A stretch of 64,000 bases of DNA, taken from positions 1-64,000 of the forward strand of contig JAFSBM010000134.1 in NCBI GenBank assembly GCA_017437285.1. Reading direction: 5' to 3'. Each line of letters starts with the position of its first letter. Positions within the stretch are counted from its first letter, which is position 1. The notes under the pieces were generated by a model. That model did no database searches and was not told the DNA's origin. It saw nothing but the letters and a program-made list of their open reading frames with translations. The position numbers were made by a program, and so were the translations under genes. The stretch is from Ruminococcus sp. (GTDB lineage Bacteria; Bacillota; Clostridia; Oscillospirales; Ruminococcaceae). Positions 19,069 through 26,976 of the stretch are shown here, in pieces.

Positions 19069-19980
19069 TTACTCACAAATTCCTTTTATCCACCCTGTCA
19101 CGCCATTGAGAATTCTTTCATCAGCAGGCTTTCCGCTGTCAAACATAAGGTTGTGCTGAACCCAGTTAATCATACAATGCTGCCCCATTTCAAAGCCATA
19201 GAAAACAGATGAAACACCGCCGTCACCGTTGTACACCCATTCAGGGAAAAAGCAGATACAGTTTTTCAGCTGCTCCAACTTTTCAATTCGGGGAATTATG
19301 CACTCGTTAAAATCTGCCATTTCATCATGTCTGCCGTGAGCAATAATGAGATTTATTCCGCTTTCTGAAATTCTGTCAAGTGCCTCATCATCGGGAACAT
19401 AAAATGATGAAATCGGAATTGCACCGTCAAAATATCCGCAGTAATCCTCCAAAAGCTGCCATGTGAAATATCCTCCCGACGAAGCTCCCATAACGAATTT
19501 TTTGCTGATATTGTCCTTGAATTCCTCGCAGACTTTATCGTAAATCGCTTTGATTGGTGCAGAATGCTCCTTTGACCATGTGCCGAGAATTCTGCCGTCC
19601 TCCAGTCGTTCCTCATTGGCAAGAGGAACAATTATAAATGCTCCGCCCATTGCCTGCTGATATTTCGGTGAAGCATACTGCTCCGCACCACAGCACATTA
19701 TACAGCCCTCCTCCATAAGGGAATTGCTTGCACCGTGAAGCCACATAAGCACAGGATATTTCTTGTTTGCGTCTGCACCGTGCTTTATCGGATTATAGAC
19801 ATAGTATCGGATATCCCCTGTTTCCTCGCAGGGGTACACGTATTTGTCGAACAAATCAAAATATATCTTGCTTTTGTATGTATTTTCGTAGCTTATGAAC
19901 TCCCCCTCTTTGAGATATTTCGCCCATTCGGGAACTGCTGTTTTGTTCTGTTCGAGTTTTTTAAAATCAGGTAATGCCAT
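19069..19980 (-). CDS. Alpha/beta-hydrolase, esterase or peptidase-like
   Basis: 303 residues, with GGAGG just before the ATG. The fold pattern shows an oxyanion segment V-L-M-W-L-H-G-A-S, nucleophile elbow G165-A-S167-S-G, a likely acid/His region I-A-H-G-R-H-D-E, and a C-terminal G-Q-H that could supply the catalytic histidine. There is no signal peptide, so it is cytosolic. It belongs to the broad group of predicted peptidase/esterase proteins related to PHB-depolymerase and feruloyl esterases. It is the last gene of a four-gene operon; the substrate cannot be told. Confidence 0.8.
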   Translation of the reverse strand: MALPDFKKLEQNKTAVPEWAKYLKEGEFISYENTYKSKIYFDLFDKYVYPCEETGDIRYYVYNPIKHGADANKKYPVLMWLHGASNSLMEEGCIMCCGAEQYASPKYQQAMGGAFIIVPLANEERLEDGRILGTWSKEHSAPIKAIYDKVCEEFKDNISKKFVMGASSGGYFTWQLLEDYCGYFDGAIPISSFYVPDDEALDRISESGINLIIAHGRHDEMADFNECIIPRIEKLEQLKNCICFFPEWVYNGDGGVSSVFYGFEMGQHCMINWVQHNLMFDSGKPADERILNGVTGWIKGICE

Positions 19981-19993
19981 AATTTTTCCTCCG

Positions 19994-20494
19994 TTATTTT
20001 GCTATACGCACATAATATTTATACTCATCCTCATGATGTATATACCCTCTGTTATTGAGCATTACTTTCAAGGATGCAATATTATTTTTATCGCATCGAA
20101 GATATATTTCATCTTCGGGAATGATTTGTCTTGCTTCTTCCAAAGCAAGTTTCAGCCCATTTGTTGCATATCCTCTGCCCCGATATTCGGGTGCGATATA
20201 GTAACCGATATGCCCTGAGCCGTTCACCAGCGACTCACAAAGATAATGTCTTAGGTGAAATGTTCCGATTATTTTCTCATCGTTCCAAAGGTAGAATACA
20301 GTCTGCGGCACATATCCTTCGGGAAGATTAATTCCCTTTGACTGTTCTATCATCGTATTAAGGGCAGCATTGAAATCCTCTCTGCTGATATCGTAATATT
20401 CATTGATAAAACTGTTTTCCTCAATGGGAATATTCCGCTGAAACTGCCATTCTTTTTCTATATCTTCATAATTTGCCGATTTAAGATATAACAT
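19994..20494 (-). CDS. GNAT-family N-acetyltransferase
   Basis: 166 residues from the ATG at 20494, 2 nt after the rhodanese stop codon; a longer in-frame start at 20524 would overlap that gene. The acetyl-CoA binding loop reads P-E-Y-R-G-R-G-Y-A-T-N, after strand I-G-Y-Y-I-A. A later N-x-A-S-x-K-V-M segment fits the family's C-terminal helix. Resembles small-molecule or ribosomal-protein acetyltransferases; the substrate is unknown. Confidence 0.85.
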   Translation of the reverse strand: MLYLKSANYEDIEKEWQFQRNIPIEENSFINEYYDISREDFNAALNTMIEQSKGINLPEGYVPQTVFYLWNDEKIIGTFHLRHYLCESLVNGSGHIGYYIAPEYRGRGYATNGLKLALEEARQIIPEDEIYLRCDKNNIASLKVMLNNRGYIHHEDEYKYYVRIAK

Positions 20495-20496
20495 AA

Positions 20497-20958
20497 TTAT
20501 CCACTCACCGTCCCATAACTCCAATCAATAATACCGCCGAACTCCTTAACATTAGTATATCCCATTTTTGCAAGCTGTGCCGATGCCAATTTACTTCTTC
20601 TGCCGCTTCTGCAATAGACAAGTATCAGCTGATTTTTGTCTGTGAGAGTTTCCTCAGCTTTTTCATTGATTTCATAATCGGGTATGAGAATTGCCCCGTT
20701 AATATGCGATTCGTTGAATTCCTCCATAGTACGCACATCAAGGATAATATAATCTTTCTCGCTGTCCATAAGGGATTTTGCTTCATCCTGCGTAATCTGC
20801 ATATAACCGTCAATGTTTACTGCTGACTCACCCACAGTTACACTTTCAGCTGTTGCAGGCTGTTCAGCTACATTGCTTGTATTTAAAGGTTCGTTACAAC
20901 TTGTCATACTAAAAACTCCTGTCATTAAAATTATTCCCATAATTATTCGCTTCATCAT
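20497..20958 (-). CDS. Rhodanese-like domain lipoprotein
   Basis: About 153 residues. The start is uncertain: an in-frame ATG at 20973 lies inside the upstream gene, and AGGGGG at 20962-20967 favours the ATG at 20958 or 20955. A lipoprotein signal peptide ends in the lipobox S-M-T-S-C. A single rhodanese domain (about 60-153) carries the active-site loop C-R-S-G-R-R-S, with the catalytic cysteine after L-V-Y. Exported single-domain rhodaneses transfer or sense sulfane sulfur at the outer membrane face. It is the second gene of the operon. Confidence 0.85.
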   Translation of the reverse strand: MMKRIIMGIILMTGVFSMTSCNEPLNTSNVAEQPATAESVTVGESAVNIDGYMQITQDEAKSLMDSEKDYIILDVRTMEEFNESHINGAILIPDYEINEKAEETLTDKNQLILVYCRSGRRSKLASAQLAKMGYTNVKEFGGIIDWSYGTVSG

Positions 20959-20965
20959 ATTCCCC

Positions 20966-21673
20966 CTATTCAAGCCTCCAGCCGCAATCGCCGTGATAAA
21001 TCATCTGCTTTGTCATTCCGCCGTCAATGCAGATATTCTCACCAGTTATAAATCCTGCCTTATCTGAGCATAAAAACATCACCATATTGGCTATATCAAG
21101 AGGATTTCCAACTCGTCCGCAGGGCTGCTGAACAGCGTCTGCCCCCTCATATACGGTATAAGCTGTATCAATCCAGCCTGGTGAAATTGAATTTACACGG
21201 ACTTTTCCTGCAAGGCTGACCGCTAAAGCGTGAGTTAATGCCGCAATTCCGCCCTTTGCCGCTGTATAGCTTTCAGTCTGAGATTGGCTCATTCTGTCAC
21301 GGGATGAGGATATATTGATAATTGACGCACCCTCTCCAAAATATGGCATAAACAGCTTTGACAGATAAAATGCCGCAGTAACTCCAACGGAAAGAGCATA
21401 GCTGAATTCCTCGTATGTGCAGTCGCTTATGCCTTTCATCATTGGCGGTGCGTTGTTGATGAGATAATCAACTCTGCCGTACTCTGAAATAACCTGCTCC
21501 GCAAATTTTTCCAATGTTGCTTTATCTCCGATATCACCTGCAAAATGGTCGCCCTCCACGGTATCAATAACGCAGACTATTGCACCGTTTTTGCGGAATT
21601 CCTCGGCTATACATCTGCCGATTCCATTCGCTCCCCCTGTTATTACCACAACTTTATTTTCAAATTCTTTCAT
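20966..21673 (-). CDS. Short-chain dehydrogenase/reductase
   Basis: 235 residues from the ATG at 21673, with AGGAG 7 nt upstream; a TTG six bases earlier is not favoured. Classical SDR fold: cofactor loop T-G-G-A-N-G-I-G, active site S...Y-T-A-A-K, and a C-terminal F-I-T-G-E-N-I-C-I-D-G-G typical of FabG-like enzymes. The structural N-N-A-G motif reads N-N-A-P. An acidic residue after strand 2 (C-V-I-D) suggests NAD rather than NADP. First gene of its operon. Confidence 0.9.
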   Translation of the reverse strand: MKEFENKVVVITGGANGIGRCIAEEFRKNGAIVCVIDTVEGDHFAGDIGDKATLEKFAEQVISEYGRVDYLINNAPPMMKGISDCTYEEFSYALSVGVTAAFYLSKLFMPYFGEGASIINISSSRDRMSQSQTESYTAAKGGIAALTHALAVSLAGKVRVNSISPGWIDTAYTVYEGADAVQQPCGRVGNPLDIANMVMFLCSDKAGFITGENICIDGGMTKQMIYHGDCGWRLE

Positions 21674-21700
21674 AGCCAACCTCCTAAAGAATATACTATA

Positions 21701-21729
21701 ACTATATCATAAAAAGCATATTATGTCAA
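21701..21729 (-). promoter_or_regulatory. Promoter of the SDR-led operon
   Basis: On the minus strand, TTGACA (21724-21729) and TATAGT (21701-21706), 17 bp apart, directly abutting the preceding terminator's T run. Confidence 0.85.
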
Positions 21730-21759
21730 TAAAAAAAACACTCCCCTTGCGGAGAGTGT
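21730..21759 (-). terminator. Terminator of the his-aroB operon
   Basis: On the minus strand a stem around ACACTC/GAGTGT with a short GCAA-type loop (21738-21759) is followed by eight T. It lies 108 bp downstream of aroB. Confidence 0.85.
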
Positions 21760-21867
21760 CGAAATTGTCGAAAAATCTAAATTTGCGGACGAATAATATC
21801 CGTCCCATCATAGAATTACGGTATATAGCCAATTCACAAGAACTTTCCCTGCAAGACTTATAAATTT

Positions 21868-22980
21868 TTACATTTCAAAAATTATTTCCCTTGCAATTTT
21901 TTCATCTATTTTTGCAGCATATACACCTTTTTCAAATTCTACAACATCACCTATACCTTTTTGAATAACAAAACGAAGCTGACCGTTCTTAACCTTTTTA
22001 TCTGTGTAAAGCTTCTTTACCAATTCTTCCCTATCAATATAATCAGGAATTGCAGTCGGCAAGCAAGCCTTACTCAGAAGTGATATAACGCTGTCGCACT
22101 GTGTTTCATTTATAAAACCTAACTTTAAAGCCAATTTAGCTTCAGCAACAAGTCCTATGGATAATGCCTCACCGTGAAGAAGTCTATATTCGCTTACTGT
22201 TTCAATAGCACGACCAACAGTATGACCGAGGTTAAGTATTTCACGCAAGCCGCTTTCACGCTCATCTTTCATTACAACTTCATATTTAATTCTGCAATTT
22301 TCATTGGCTATATGCTCGCAAGCAGTTCGCTCAATATTCATTATCTCACTCATATGAATATTCAAATAATCAAACAAATCCTTACTTGCAATACAAGCGT
22401 GTTTTATTGTTTCGGCAAGACCGCTTGATACTTGTCTTAGTGGCAAGGTTTTCCAAGCTGCAATGTCAAGATAAACTTTTTCAGGCTGATTGAATAATCC
22501 AATTAAATTTGTAGCTAAAGGCGTATCAACAGCTGTTTTTCCGCCAACAGAAGCATCGGCAGCAGCCAAAAGTGTTGTTGCATAATTAATGAACGGAACA
22601 CCTCTGCCATATGTACCTGCAACAAATCCTGCTAAATCCGTTACAACACCACCGCCAACTGCAATGATACAGCAATCTCTGCGATAACCTTTTTCCAACA
22701 TTGCATCTTCTATAAGCTCTTTTGTTTTCCTTGTTTTATTGGTTTCGCCTGCTTCAAATACAAATAAGTCAGCACTATATCCGGCACATTTTAAACTATT
22801 CAGAATATTAACAGCATATAAATCTTTCACATTGCTGTCTGTAACAACTGCAAATTTAGTAATTTCTCCTACTAAACCATTTTTTATATCTGTTATAAGT
22901 TTTTCCTGCAAGTCAAATCCTATTTCTATTTCGTAACTATCATCGACAACTTTTTTCAGTTCAACATTAAAAGTACTCAT
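21868..22980 (-). CDS. aroB: 3-dehydroquinate synthase
   Basis: 370 residues, the usual length. NAD-binding and catalytic signatures are present: G-G-G-V-V-T-D-L-A-G-F, the D-A-S-V-G-G-K-T loop, and metal ligands E in L-A-E-T-I-K-H, H in N-L-G-H-T-V-G and H in L-L-H-G-E-A. The enzyme cyclises DAHP to 3-dehydroquinate in the shikimate pathway. It is the last gene of the his operon, downstream of hisE, separated from it by 45 bp that include a relic end of MITE family A. Its codons look more A/T-rich than those of the his genes, so it may have joined the operon later. Related sugar-phosphate cyclases cannot be fully excluded. Confidence 0.9.
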   Translation of the reverse strand: MSTFNVELKKVVDDSYEIEIGFDLQEKLITDIKNGLVGEITKFAVVTDSNVKDLYAVNILNSLKCAGYSADLFVFEAGETNKTRKTKELIEDAMLEKGYRRDCCIIAVGGGVVTDLAGFVAGTYGRGVPFINYATTLLAAADASVGGKTAVDTPLATNLIGLFNQPEKVYLDIAAWKTLPLRQVSSGLAETIKHACIASKDLFDYLNIHMSEIMNIERTACEHIANENCRIKYEVVMKDERESGLREILNLGHTVGRAIETVSEYRLLHGEALSIGLVAEAKLALKLGFINETQCDSVISLLSKACLPTAIPDYIDREELVKKLYTDKKVKNGQLRFVIQKGIGDVVEFEKGVYAAKIDEKIAREIIFEM

Positions 22981-23002
22981 ATATAACCTCGAATATACTT
23001 AA

Positions 23003-23028
23003 GGGCATCTCTAAAACCCGTTTGATTA
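23003..23028. repeat. Relic end of MITE family A
   Basis: 26 bp closely matching one end of MITE family A (GGGCATCTCTAAAA then CCCGTTTGATTA, one base deleted). It has no partner end nearby. Its last three bases are the hisE stop codon. Confidence 0.7.
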
Positions 23029-23364
23029 TGAATTCTTATCAACTGTATGGAACTTTTTAAGGTTGCCGATTTTCTCATTACGCTCGTCAAGAATTCTCTC
23101 AACATCTGTCCATTCAAGTCCCTGATTTACGCAAAGCACCATAATGTGGTATAAAAGGTCGTTGATTTCGTTCATAAGCTCGTCATTGTCATTATTCTTA
23201 GCGGCAATAACAGTTTCAGTAGCTTCCTCGCCGATTTTCTTGCAGATTTTATCCACGCCCTTATCGAAAAGGTAGCAGGTATAAGAATTTTCAGCAGCAT
23301 TTCCGCTGTCATACTGCTTTTTTCTCTCCTTGATTACTTCAAAAATTTCGTGATATACGTTCAT
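23026..23364 (-). CDS. hisE: Phosphoribosyl-ATP pyrophosphatase
   Basis: 112 residues. The MazG-like helical fold shows K-I-G-E-E-A-T-E and the D-L-L-Y-H motif with acidic metal ligands. It hydrolyses PR-ATP to PR-AMP, the second histidine step. It follows hisI by 3 nt. The C-terminal residues and TAA stop come from the edge of a MITE relic, so the tail has been rewritten by an insertion. Confidence 0.93.
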   Translation of the reverse strand: MNVYHEIFEVIKERKKQYDSGNAAENSYTCYLFDKGVDKICKKIGEEATETVIAAKNNDNDELMNEINDLLYHIMVLCVNQGLEWTDVERILDERNEKIGNLKKFHTVDKNS

Positions 23365-23367
23365 TTT

Positions 23368-23712
23368 TTATTCCTCCGTGTTATATAATTCATTAAAGAA
23401 ACAGCTGTAGCTTCCTGTATGACAGGCAACTCCCGTCTGCTCCACATTTACCAGCAGGGTATCATTATCGCAGTCACCGTAAATTGACACGACTTTCTGC
23501 AAATGTCCCGACGTAGCACCTTTATTCCAGTACTCCTGACGGGAACGGCTCCAGAACCATGTGTAACCCGTTTCAAGAGTTTTTTTCAGGCTTTCCTTGT
23601 TCATATACGCAAGCATAAGAACCGTTTTTGTGTTGACCTCATAACAAATTGCAGGGATTAACTCCCCTTTTTCAAAGAATTTGTCAAGGTCGTTTAAATC
23701 AATTTTAATCAT
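23368..23712 (-). CDS. hisI: Phosphoribosyl-AMP cyclohydrolase
   Basis: 114 residues. The signature [17 protein letters not shown] is intact, along with D-C-D-N-D and zinc ligands in A-C-H-T-G-S-Y-S-C. It opens the purine ring of PR-AMP in the third step. Kept as a gene separate from hisE, unlike the fused enterobacterial form. Confidence 0.95.
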   Translation of the reverse strand: MIKIDLNDLDKFFEKGELIPAICYEVNTKTVLMLAYMNKESLKKTLETGYTWFWSRSRQEYWNKGATSGHLQKVVSIYGDCDNDTLLVNVEQTGVACHTGSYSCFFNELYNTEE

Positions 23713-23721
23713 TTTACACTC

Positions 23722-24096
23722 CTATTCCTTAGGTATGCCCTTTTCGTCGAATTTATTTTGAAGTTCCTTTGATACTGAATTGCACGAATAAACAACATTA
23801 GCAATAAGAACAACAGAATACACAAGTGATAAAGCTCTTGCAACATTATCTCCTTTAAAATAGTACATAAGAAATATTGCAGGAATACCAAGCAGAAGAT
23901 AAACAATTCCTATAATAATCCATTGTTTACCGCAAGCCGTATTTGCATAGTTCCATGCTTCAAAGCTTGATTTTGCTGATTCAGTACGAAATCCGTACTT
24001 CATTTCCTTATCATTTGACGAATATTTTTTCATAACACATCCGCCCAACAATACAGCAAATGAGATGACAATATTTATAACAAATATTATTTCCAT
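23722..24096 (-). CDS. SdpI-like small membrane protein within the his operon
   Basis: 124 residues. A helix at the N terminus (about 2-20), then a segment K-Y-G-F-R-T-E-S-A-K-S-S-F-E-A-W-N-Y-A-N that fits the SdpI C-terminal signature (G-x-R-T ... W-x-x-A-N), followed by two more helices (about 58-80 and 88-105). SdpI proteins give immunity to the SdpC toxin in Bacillus, but most family members have no known toxin. It sits 3 nt after hisF and 9 nt before hisI, so it is expressed with histidine biosynthesis. Why is unclear. Confidence 0.75.
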   Translation of the reverse strand: MEIIFVINIVISFAVLLGGCVMKKYSSNDKEMKYGFRTESAKSSFEAWNYANTACGKQWIIIGIVYLLLGIPAIFLMYYFKGDNVARALSLVYSVVLIANVVYSCNSVSKELQNKFDEKGIPKE

Positions 24097-24099
24097 ATC

Positions 24100-24855
24100 T
24101 TACCTCACAATTACTCCACGTTCTCTGCAATAATCCTTAACCTCGCCCACAGTAAGCTCCCTGAAATGGAACAGCGAAGCCGCAAGAGCCGCAGTTGCTC
24201 CTGTTTTTTCGAAAACTTCATAGAAATCATTGATTTTTCCTGCACCGCCGCTGGCAATTACAGGAATTGAGCAGTTGTCGCATACGGCTTTCAGCATTTC
24301 AATGTCAAAGCCCTCTTTTGTGCCGTCAGCGTCAATGGAGTTCAGGCATATTTCACCTGCACCAAGCTTTTCAATTGTATGCACCCAGTCGATAAGGTCA
24401 ATTCCCATATCAACTCGTCCGCCGTTGATGTACACCGTCCACTTGTGGTCGGCTATTTTTTTAGCGTCAATTCCAACGCATATACATTGACTGCCGAAAA
24501 TATCTGCTCCGTCCTTGATAAGCTGCGGATTTTTTACAGCCTGGGAATTTACAGAAACCTTGTCCGCACCTGCACGGAGAGTTTCACGTATATCGTCAAC
24601 TGTCTTTATTCCGCCGCCAACTGTCAGAGGTACGAATACTTTTTTTGCAGTTTCACGCACAACATCAAGGAACACTCCACGTCCCTCAAATGACGCTGTT
24701 ATATCATAGAATACAATTTCATCTGCACCCTGCTTGTTGTACTCTGCCGCACATTCAACAGGGTCGCCAACATCACGTATTCCCTCAAAATTTACTCCCT
24801 TTACTACCTTGCCGTTTCGAACGTCAAGACAGGGAATTATTCTTTTTGCAAGCAT
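24100..24855 (-). CDS. hisF: Imidazole glycerol phosphate synthase, cyclase subunit
   Basis: 251 residues, a half-repeat TIM barrel. Catalytic aspartates lie in C-L-D-V-R-N-G near residue 11 and C-V-G-I-D-A near residue 130; phosphate loops A-G-A-D-K-V-S-V-N and A-S-G-G-A-G are present. With HisH it makes IGP and AICAR. The start overlaps the 3' end of the upstream small gene by 19 nt, and its first 50 or so bases are repeated at 25331-25390. Confidence 0.96.
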   Translation of the reverse strand: MLAKRIIPCLDVRNGKVVKGVNFEGIRDVGDPVECAAEYNKQGADEIVFYDITASFEGRGVFLDVVRETAKKVFVPLTVGGGIKTVDDIRETLRAGADKVSVNSQAVKNPQLIKDGADIFGSQCICVGIDAKKIADHKWTVYINGGRVDMGIDLIDWVHTIEKLGAGEICLNSIDADGTKEGFDIEMLKAVCDNCSIPVIASGGAGKINDFYEVFEKTGATAALAASLFHFRELTVGEVKDYCRERGVIVR

Positions 24856-25319
24856 TTTTCTGCCTCCTCAATATCTTTTATAAACCGCCATTTTAATTTT
24901 TCGGCGATAATTAATGTATCACTTTTATTATGTAAATCAATATATATTTTTTCCAGAGAAGTATAACTGCCGTCGGTCCATACTATAAGCCTGTCATCAC
25001 GTGTCTTTCCCATTAAATCAGTACGGAAAAATATATTGCAGCCATGTATTTCATTTGAGTAATTTTCAGTAAATCCTGAAATGACGCAAAATCTTACACC
25101 AATGAAAAAAAGCTCTATTCTGCCTGTCCATGGATTGTCAATAATAACCGAAGCAGTATGTTGGTCTTTTTCAGTCCAAACACTAATTCCCTGCTCATCT
25201 TCGGAGCATCCACTGTTATAATTAACAGATACTATCACTGAATCATGTAGACTTCCAAGTTTTTCAATATCATCCTCGGTATTTATCTCATTCCATATTT
25301 GCATATCTGATAGCCTCAT
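24837..25319 (-). CDS. Small protein of unknown function at hisA-hisF junction (paralog 2)
   Basis: 160 residues. Residues 1-12 and the last 10 are identical to those of the neighbouring paralog, because both ends are encoded by sequence shared with the hisA 3' end and hisF 5' end. The core has a beta-rich pattern with L-H-D-S, an R-I-E-L-F-F strand, and D-R-L-I-V-W-T-D; similar L-H-D-S small proteins occur widely in Firmicutes without known function, some near toxin-immunity loci. There is no signal or membrane segment. Its ATG overlaps the stop of a 19-codon hisF fragment, so translation is probably coupled to it. Confidence 0.75.
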   Translation of the reverse strand: MRLSDMQIWNEINTEDDIEKLGSLHDSVIVSVNYNSGCSEDEQGISVWTEKDQHTASVIIDNPWTGRIELFFIGVRFCVISGFTENYSNEIHGCNIFFRTDLMGKTRDDRLIVWTDGSYTSLEKIYIDLHNKSDTLIIAEKLKWRFIKDIEEAEKCLQKE

Positions 25320-25390
25320 TTAAATTCATCGCCGTTTCGCACGTCAAGACAGGGAATTATTCTTTTTGCAAGCATTTTTCTGCCTCCTCA
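25282..25390. repeat. Composite direct-repeat junction between the two paralogs
   Basis: Bases 25282-25328 are identical to 25790-25836 (47 nt, hisA 3' end). Bases 25331-25390 match 24811-24870 (60 nt, one mismatch, hisF 5' end). Only 2 nt separate the two blocks here, which shows a join between a hisF start and a hisA end. Confidence 0.9.
25316..25375 (-). pseudogene. hisF 5' fragment, 19 codons
   Basis: ATG at 25375 to TGA at 25316-25318. The first 15 codons match hisF ([15 protein letters not shown]), then the frame runs into hisA-tail sequence. It keeps the hisF ribosome-binding region and overlaps the stop of the upstream paralog and the start of the downstream one, so it could act as a coupling leader peptide. 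Confidence 0.75.
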
Positions 25391-25827
25391 CTATTATCTA
25401 AGTATCTCCATTTCATTTCATATGCAAATATAGCTGAACAGTTCATACATCCAAGCTCTATGGCATCACTATGATAATTAGGAGTAATATTCCTATCAGA
25501 CCAAACAATAATTTTATATTGTCTTGATTTTCCTTGCATATCAGTATGTATTTTTAAATAACAACTATCAATCGTATCATTAATAGTATTCTGTCTTATT
25601 TCACCAAATCTGAAATTTAAAATATGTGAAAATAACATTTCTATTTTATTATGATTATTTTCAAGTATAACCGATAATGAACTCACCTCATCATTTTCAT
25701 AATCATACATCTTGTAGTTCATAGAAGATATATGATAACTAAATAAGGCACGGGTTTTATCAATAAAGCCTTCAACATCACTATCAGTTTTTATCTCATT
25801 CCATATTTGCATATCTGATAGCCTCAT
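25357..25827 (-). CDS. Small protein of unknown function at hisA-hisF junction (paralog 1)
   Basis: 156 residues, paralog of the gene at 24837-25319. The ATG lies inside the last codons of hisA in another frame, giving a 32 nt overlap. Shared core features are an I-E-x-L-F strand, a T-D-x-Q-G-K-S-R turn, I-I-V-W-S-D and M-K-W-R near the C terminus, but overall core similarity is low. No signal peptide. The function is unknown. Confidence 0.72.
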   Translation of the reverse strand: MRLSDMQIWNEIKTDSDVEGFIDKTRALFSYHISSMNYKMYDYENDEVSSLSVILENNHNKIEMLFSHILNFRFGEIRQNTINDTIDSCYLKIHTDMQGKSRQYKIIVWSDRNITPNYHSDAIELGCMNCSAIFAYEMKWRYLDNSEEAEKCLQKE

Positions 25828-26524
25828 TTAAATTCAGCGTACCCTTATAAATGGACTTACCGCAGATTGTGCCGTAAAGTCCCATTTCCTTGCAGGCTAT
25901 AATATCCGCCATTGTGTGAACTCCGCCGCTTGCCACGATGTTAGCACGTCCCTCTGTAGCGTCAGCGAGAGCCTTTAACTGCTCCACATTTACACCGCTG
26001 AGTGTGCCGTCTTTTGAAATATCTGTAAAGATGAAATACTTTACACCAACTTCAATCATCTTGTTTGCAAGGTCGATATAGTTCACGTCGGAGCTTTCAA
26101 GCCACCCCTCTGTTGCAACCATACCATTCATTGCGTCAATCCCAACAACGATTTTTTCGCTGCCGAATTTCTCAACGGCATCGCTTACAAGCTTAGGATT
26201 TTTCAAAGCTACAGAGCCGAGAATTACCCTTGTTATGCCCATTTTGAGATATTCGTCAATTGTTTCAAGTGAGCGGATACCGCCGCCCAGCTCTACTTTT
26301 AAATTAGTCTTTTCTGCAACATCTGTGTAAATCTTTGTGTTTACAGGTCTGCCCTCTTTCGCACCGTCAAGGTCAACCATGTGAATCCATTCGCTGCCTG
26401 CCGCCTCAAAGCCTTTTGCAGTTTCAAGGTAATCACTTGCTACCTTTTCAACTGTGGAAAAATCGCCCTTGAATAAGCGTACACAGTTGCCGTCTTTTAT
26501 ATCAATTGCAGGTAAAATAATCAT
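25796..26524 (-). CDS. hisA: ProFAR isomerase
   Basis: 242 residues, the standard length. TIM-barrel half repeats with catalytic D8 in P-A-I-D-I-K-D-G and D near 131 in V-G-I-D-A-M; phosphate loops L-G-G-G-I and A-S-G-G-V are present. It isomerises ProFAR to PRFAR. The 3' end codes in two frames, since the next gene starts 32 nt before the hisA stop ends. Confidence 0.95.
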   Translation of the reverse strand: MIILPAIDIKDGNCVRLFKGDFSTVEKVASDYLETAKGFEAAGSEWIHMVDLDGAKEGRPVNTKIYTDVAEKTNLKVELGGGIRSLETIDEYLKMGITRVILGSVALKNPKLVSDAVEKFGSEKIVVGIDAMNGMVATEGWLESSDVNYIDLANKMIEVGVKYFIFTDISKDGTLSGVNVEQLKALADATEGRANIVASGGVHTMADIIACKEMGLYGTICGKSIYKGTLNLNEAIRYANME

Positions 26525-26539
26525 TCTATACCTCCTGTA

Positions 26540-26953
26540 TCACTTGTTACGATATATCGTTTTGTCCTTGACCTGTTCATCAAGCTTAATATCTATTTTG
26601 CCTTTAGCGTGCTTAGCTTTGACAGTTACTTCATATCTGCCTTTTTCATCTGCTGTAAAAGCTGTATCAACGCTTTCTATATTGCTTATTCTCTCGCACA
26701 CTTCCGAATCCTTCAGACCAAATGTGATTTCTGCCTTTCCTTTGTCTATATGTGCATCAACATAGAGCTTTTCGCCCTGTTCAAGCTGAACTTCAAATGC
26801 ATCATCTCCATTAAACAAATCAAAATCCGCATAATAACCTTCATTGCCTAAAGACTTTTCGCCATTGTAATTATAGGCATTGTCCCAAAAAAGAAAGCCT
26901 CCTACTCCAATAACTGCAACTATTGCTGAGATAATTGTAATTTTCTTTTTCAT
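26540..26953 (-). CDS. Membrane-anchored small protein within the his operon
   Basis: 137 residues. An N-terminal K-K-K then a hydrophobic helix (about 5-23) forms a signal anchor; the rest is an acidic, beta-rich external domain ending in a basic tail. No cysteine lipobox and no known family. It lies 15 nt upstream of hisA and after the palindromic intergenic block, so it may start a sub-operon. Confidence 0.65.
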   Translation of the reverse strand: MKKKITIISAIVAVIGVGGFLFWDNAYNYNGEKSLGNEGYYADFDLFNGDDAFEVQLEQGEKLYVDAHIDKGKAEITFGLKDSEVCERISNIESVDTAFTADEKGRYEVTVKAKHAKGKIDIKLDEQVKDKTIYRNK

Positions 26954-26976
26954 TTATTTACTGTTTCCTTTCGTTA

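Noticed and set aside
26540..26953. Lipoprotein in the his operon
   Set aside because: The signal-like helix has no lipobox cysteine; described as a membrane anchor instead.
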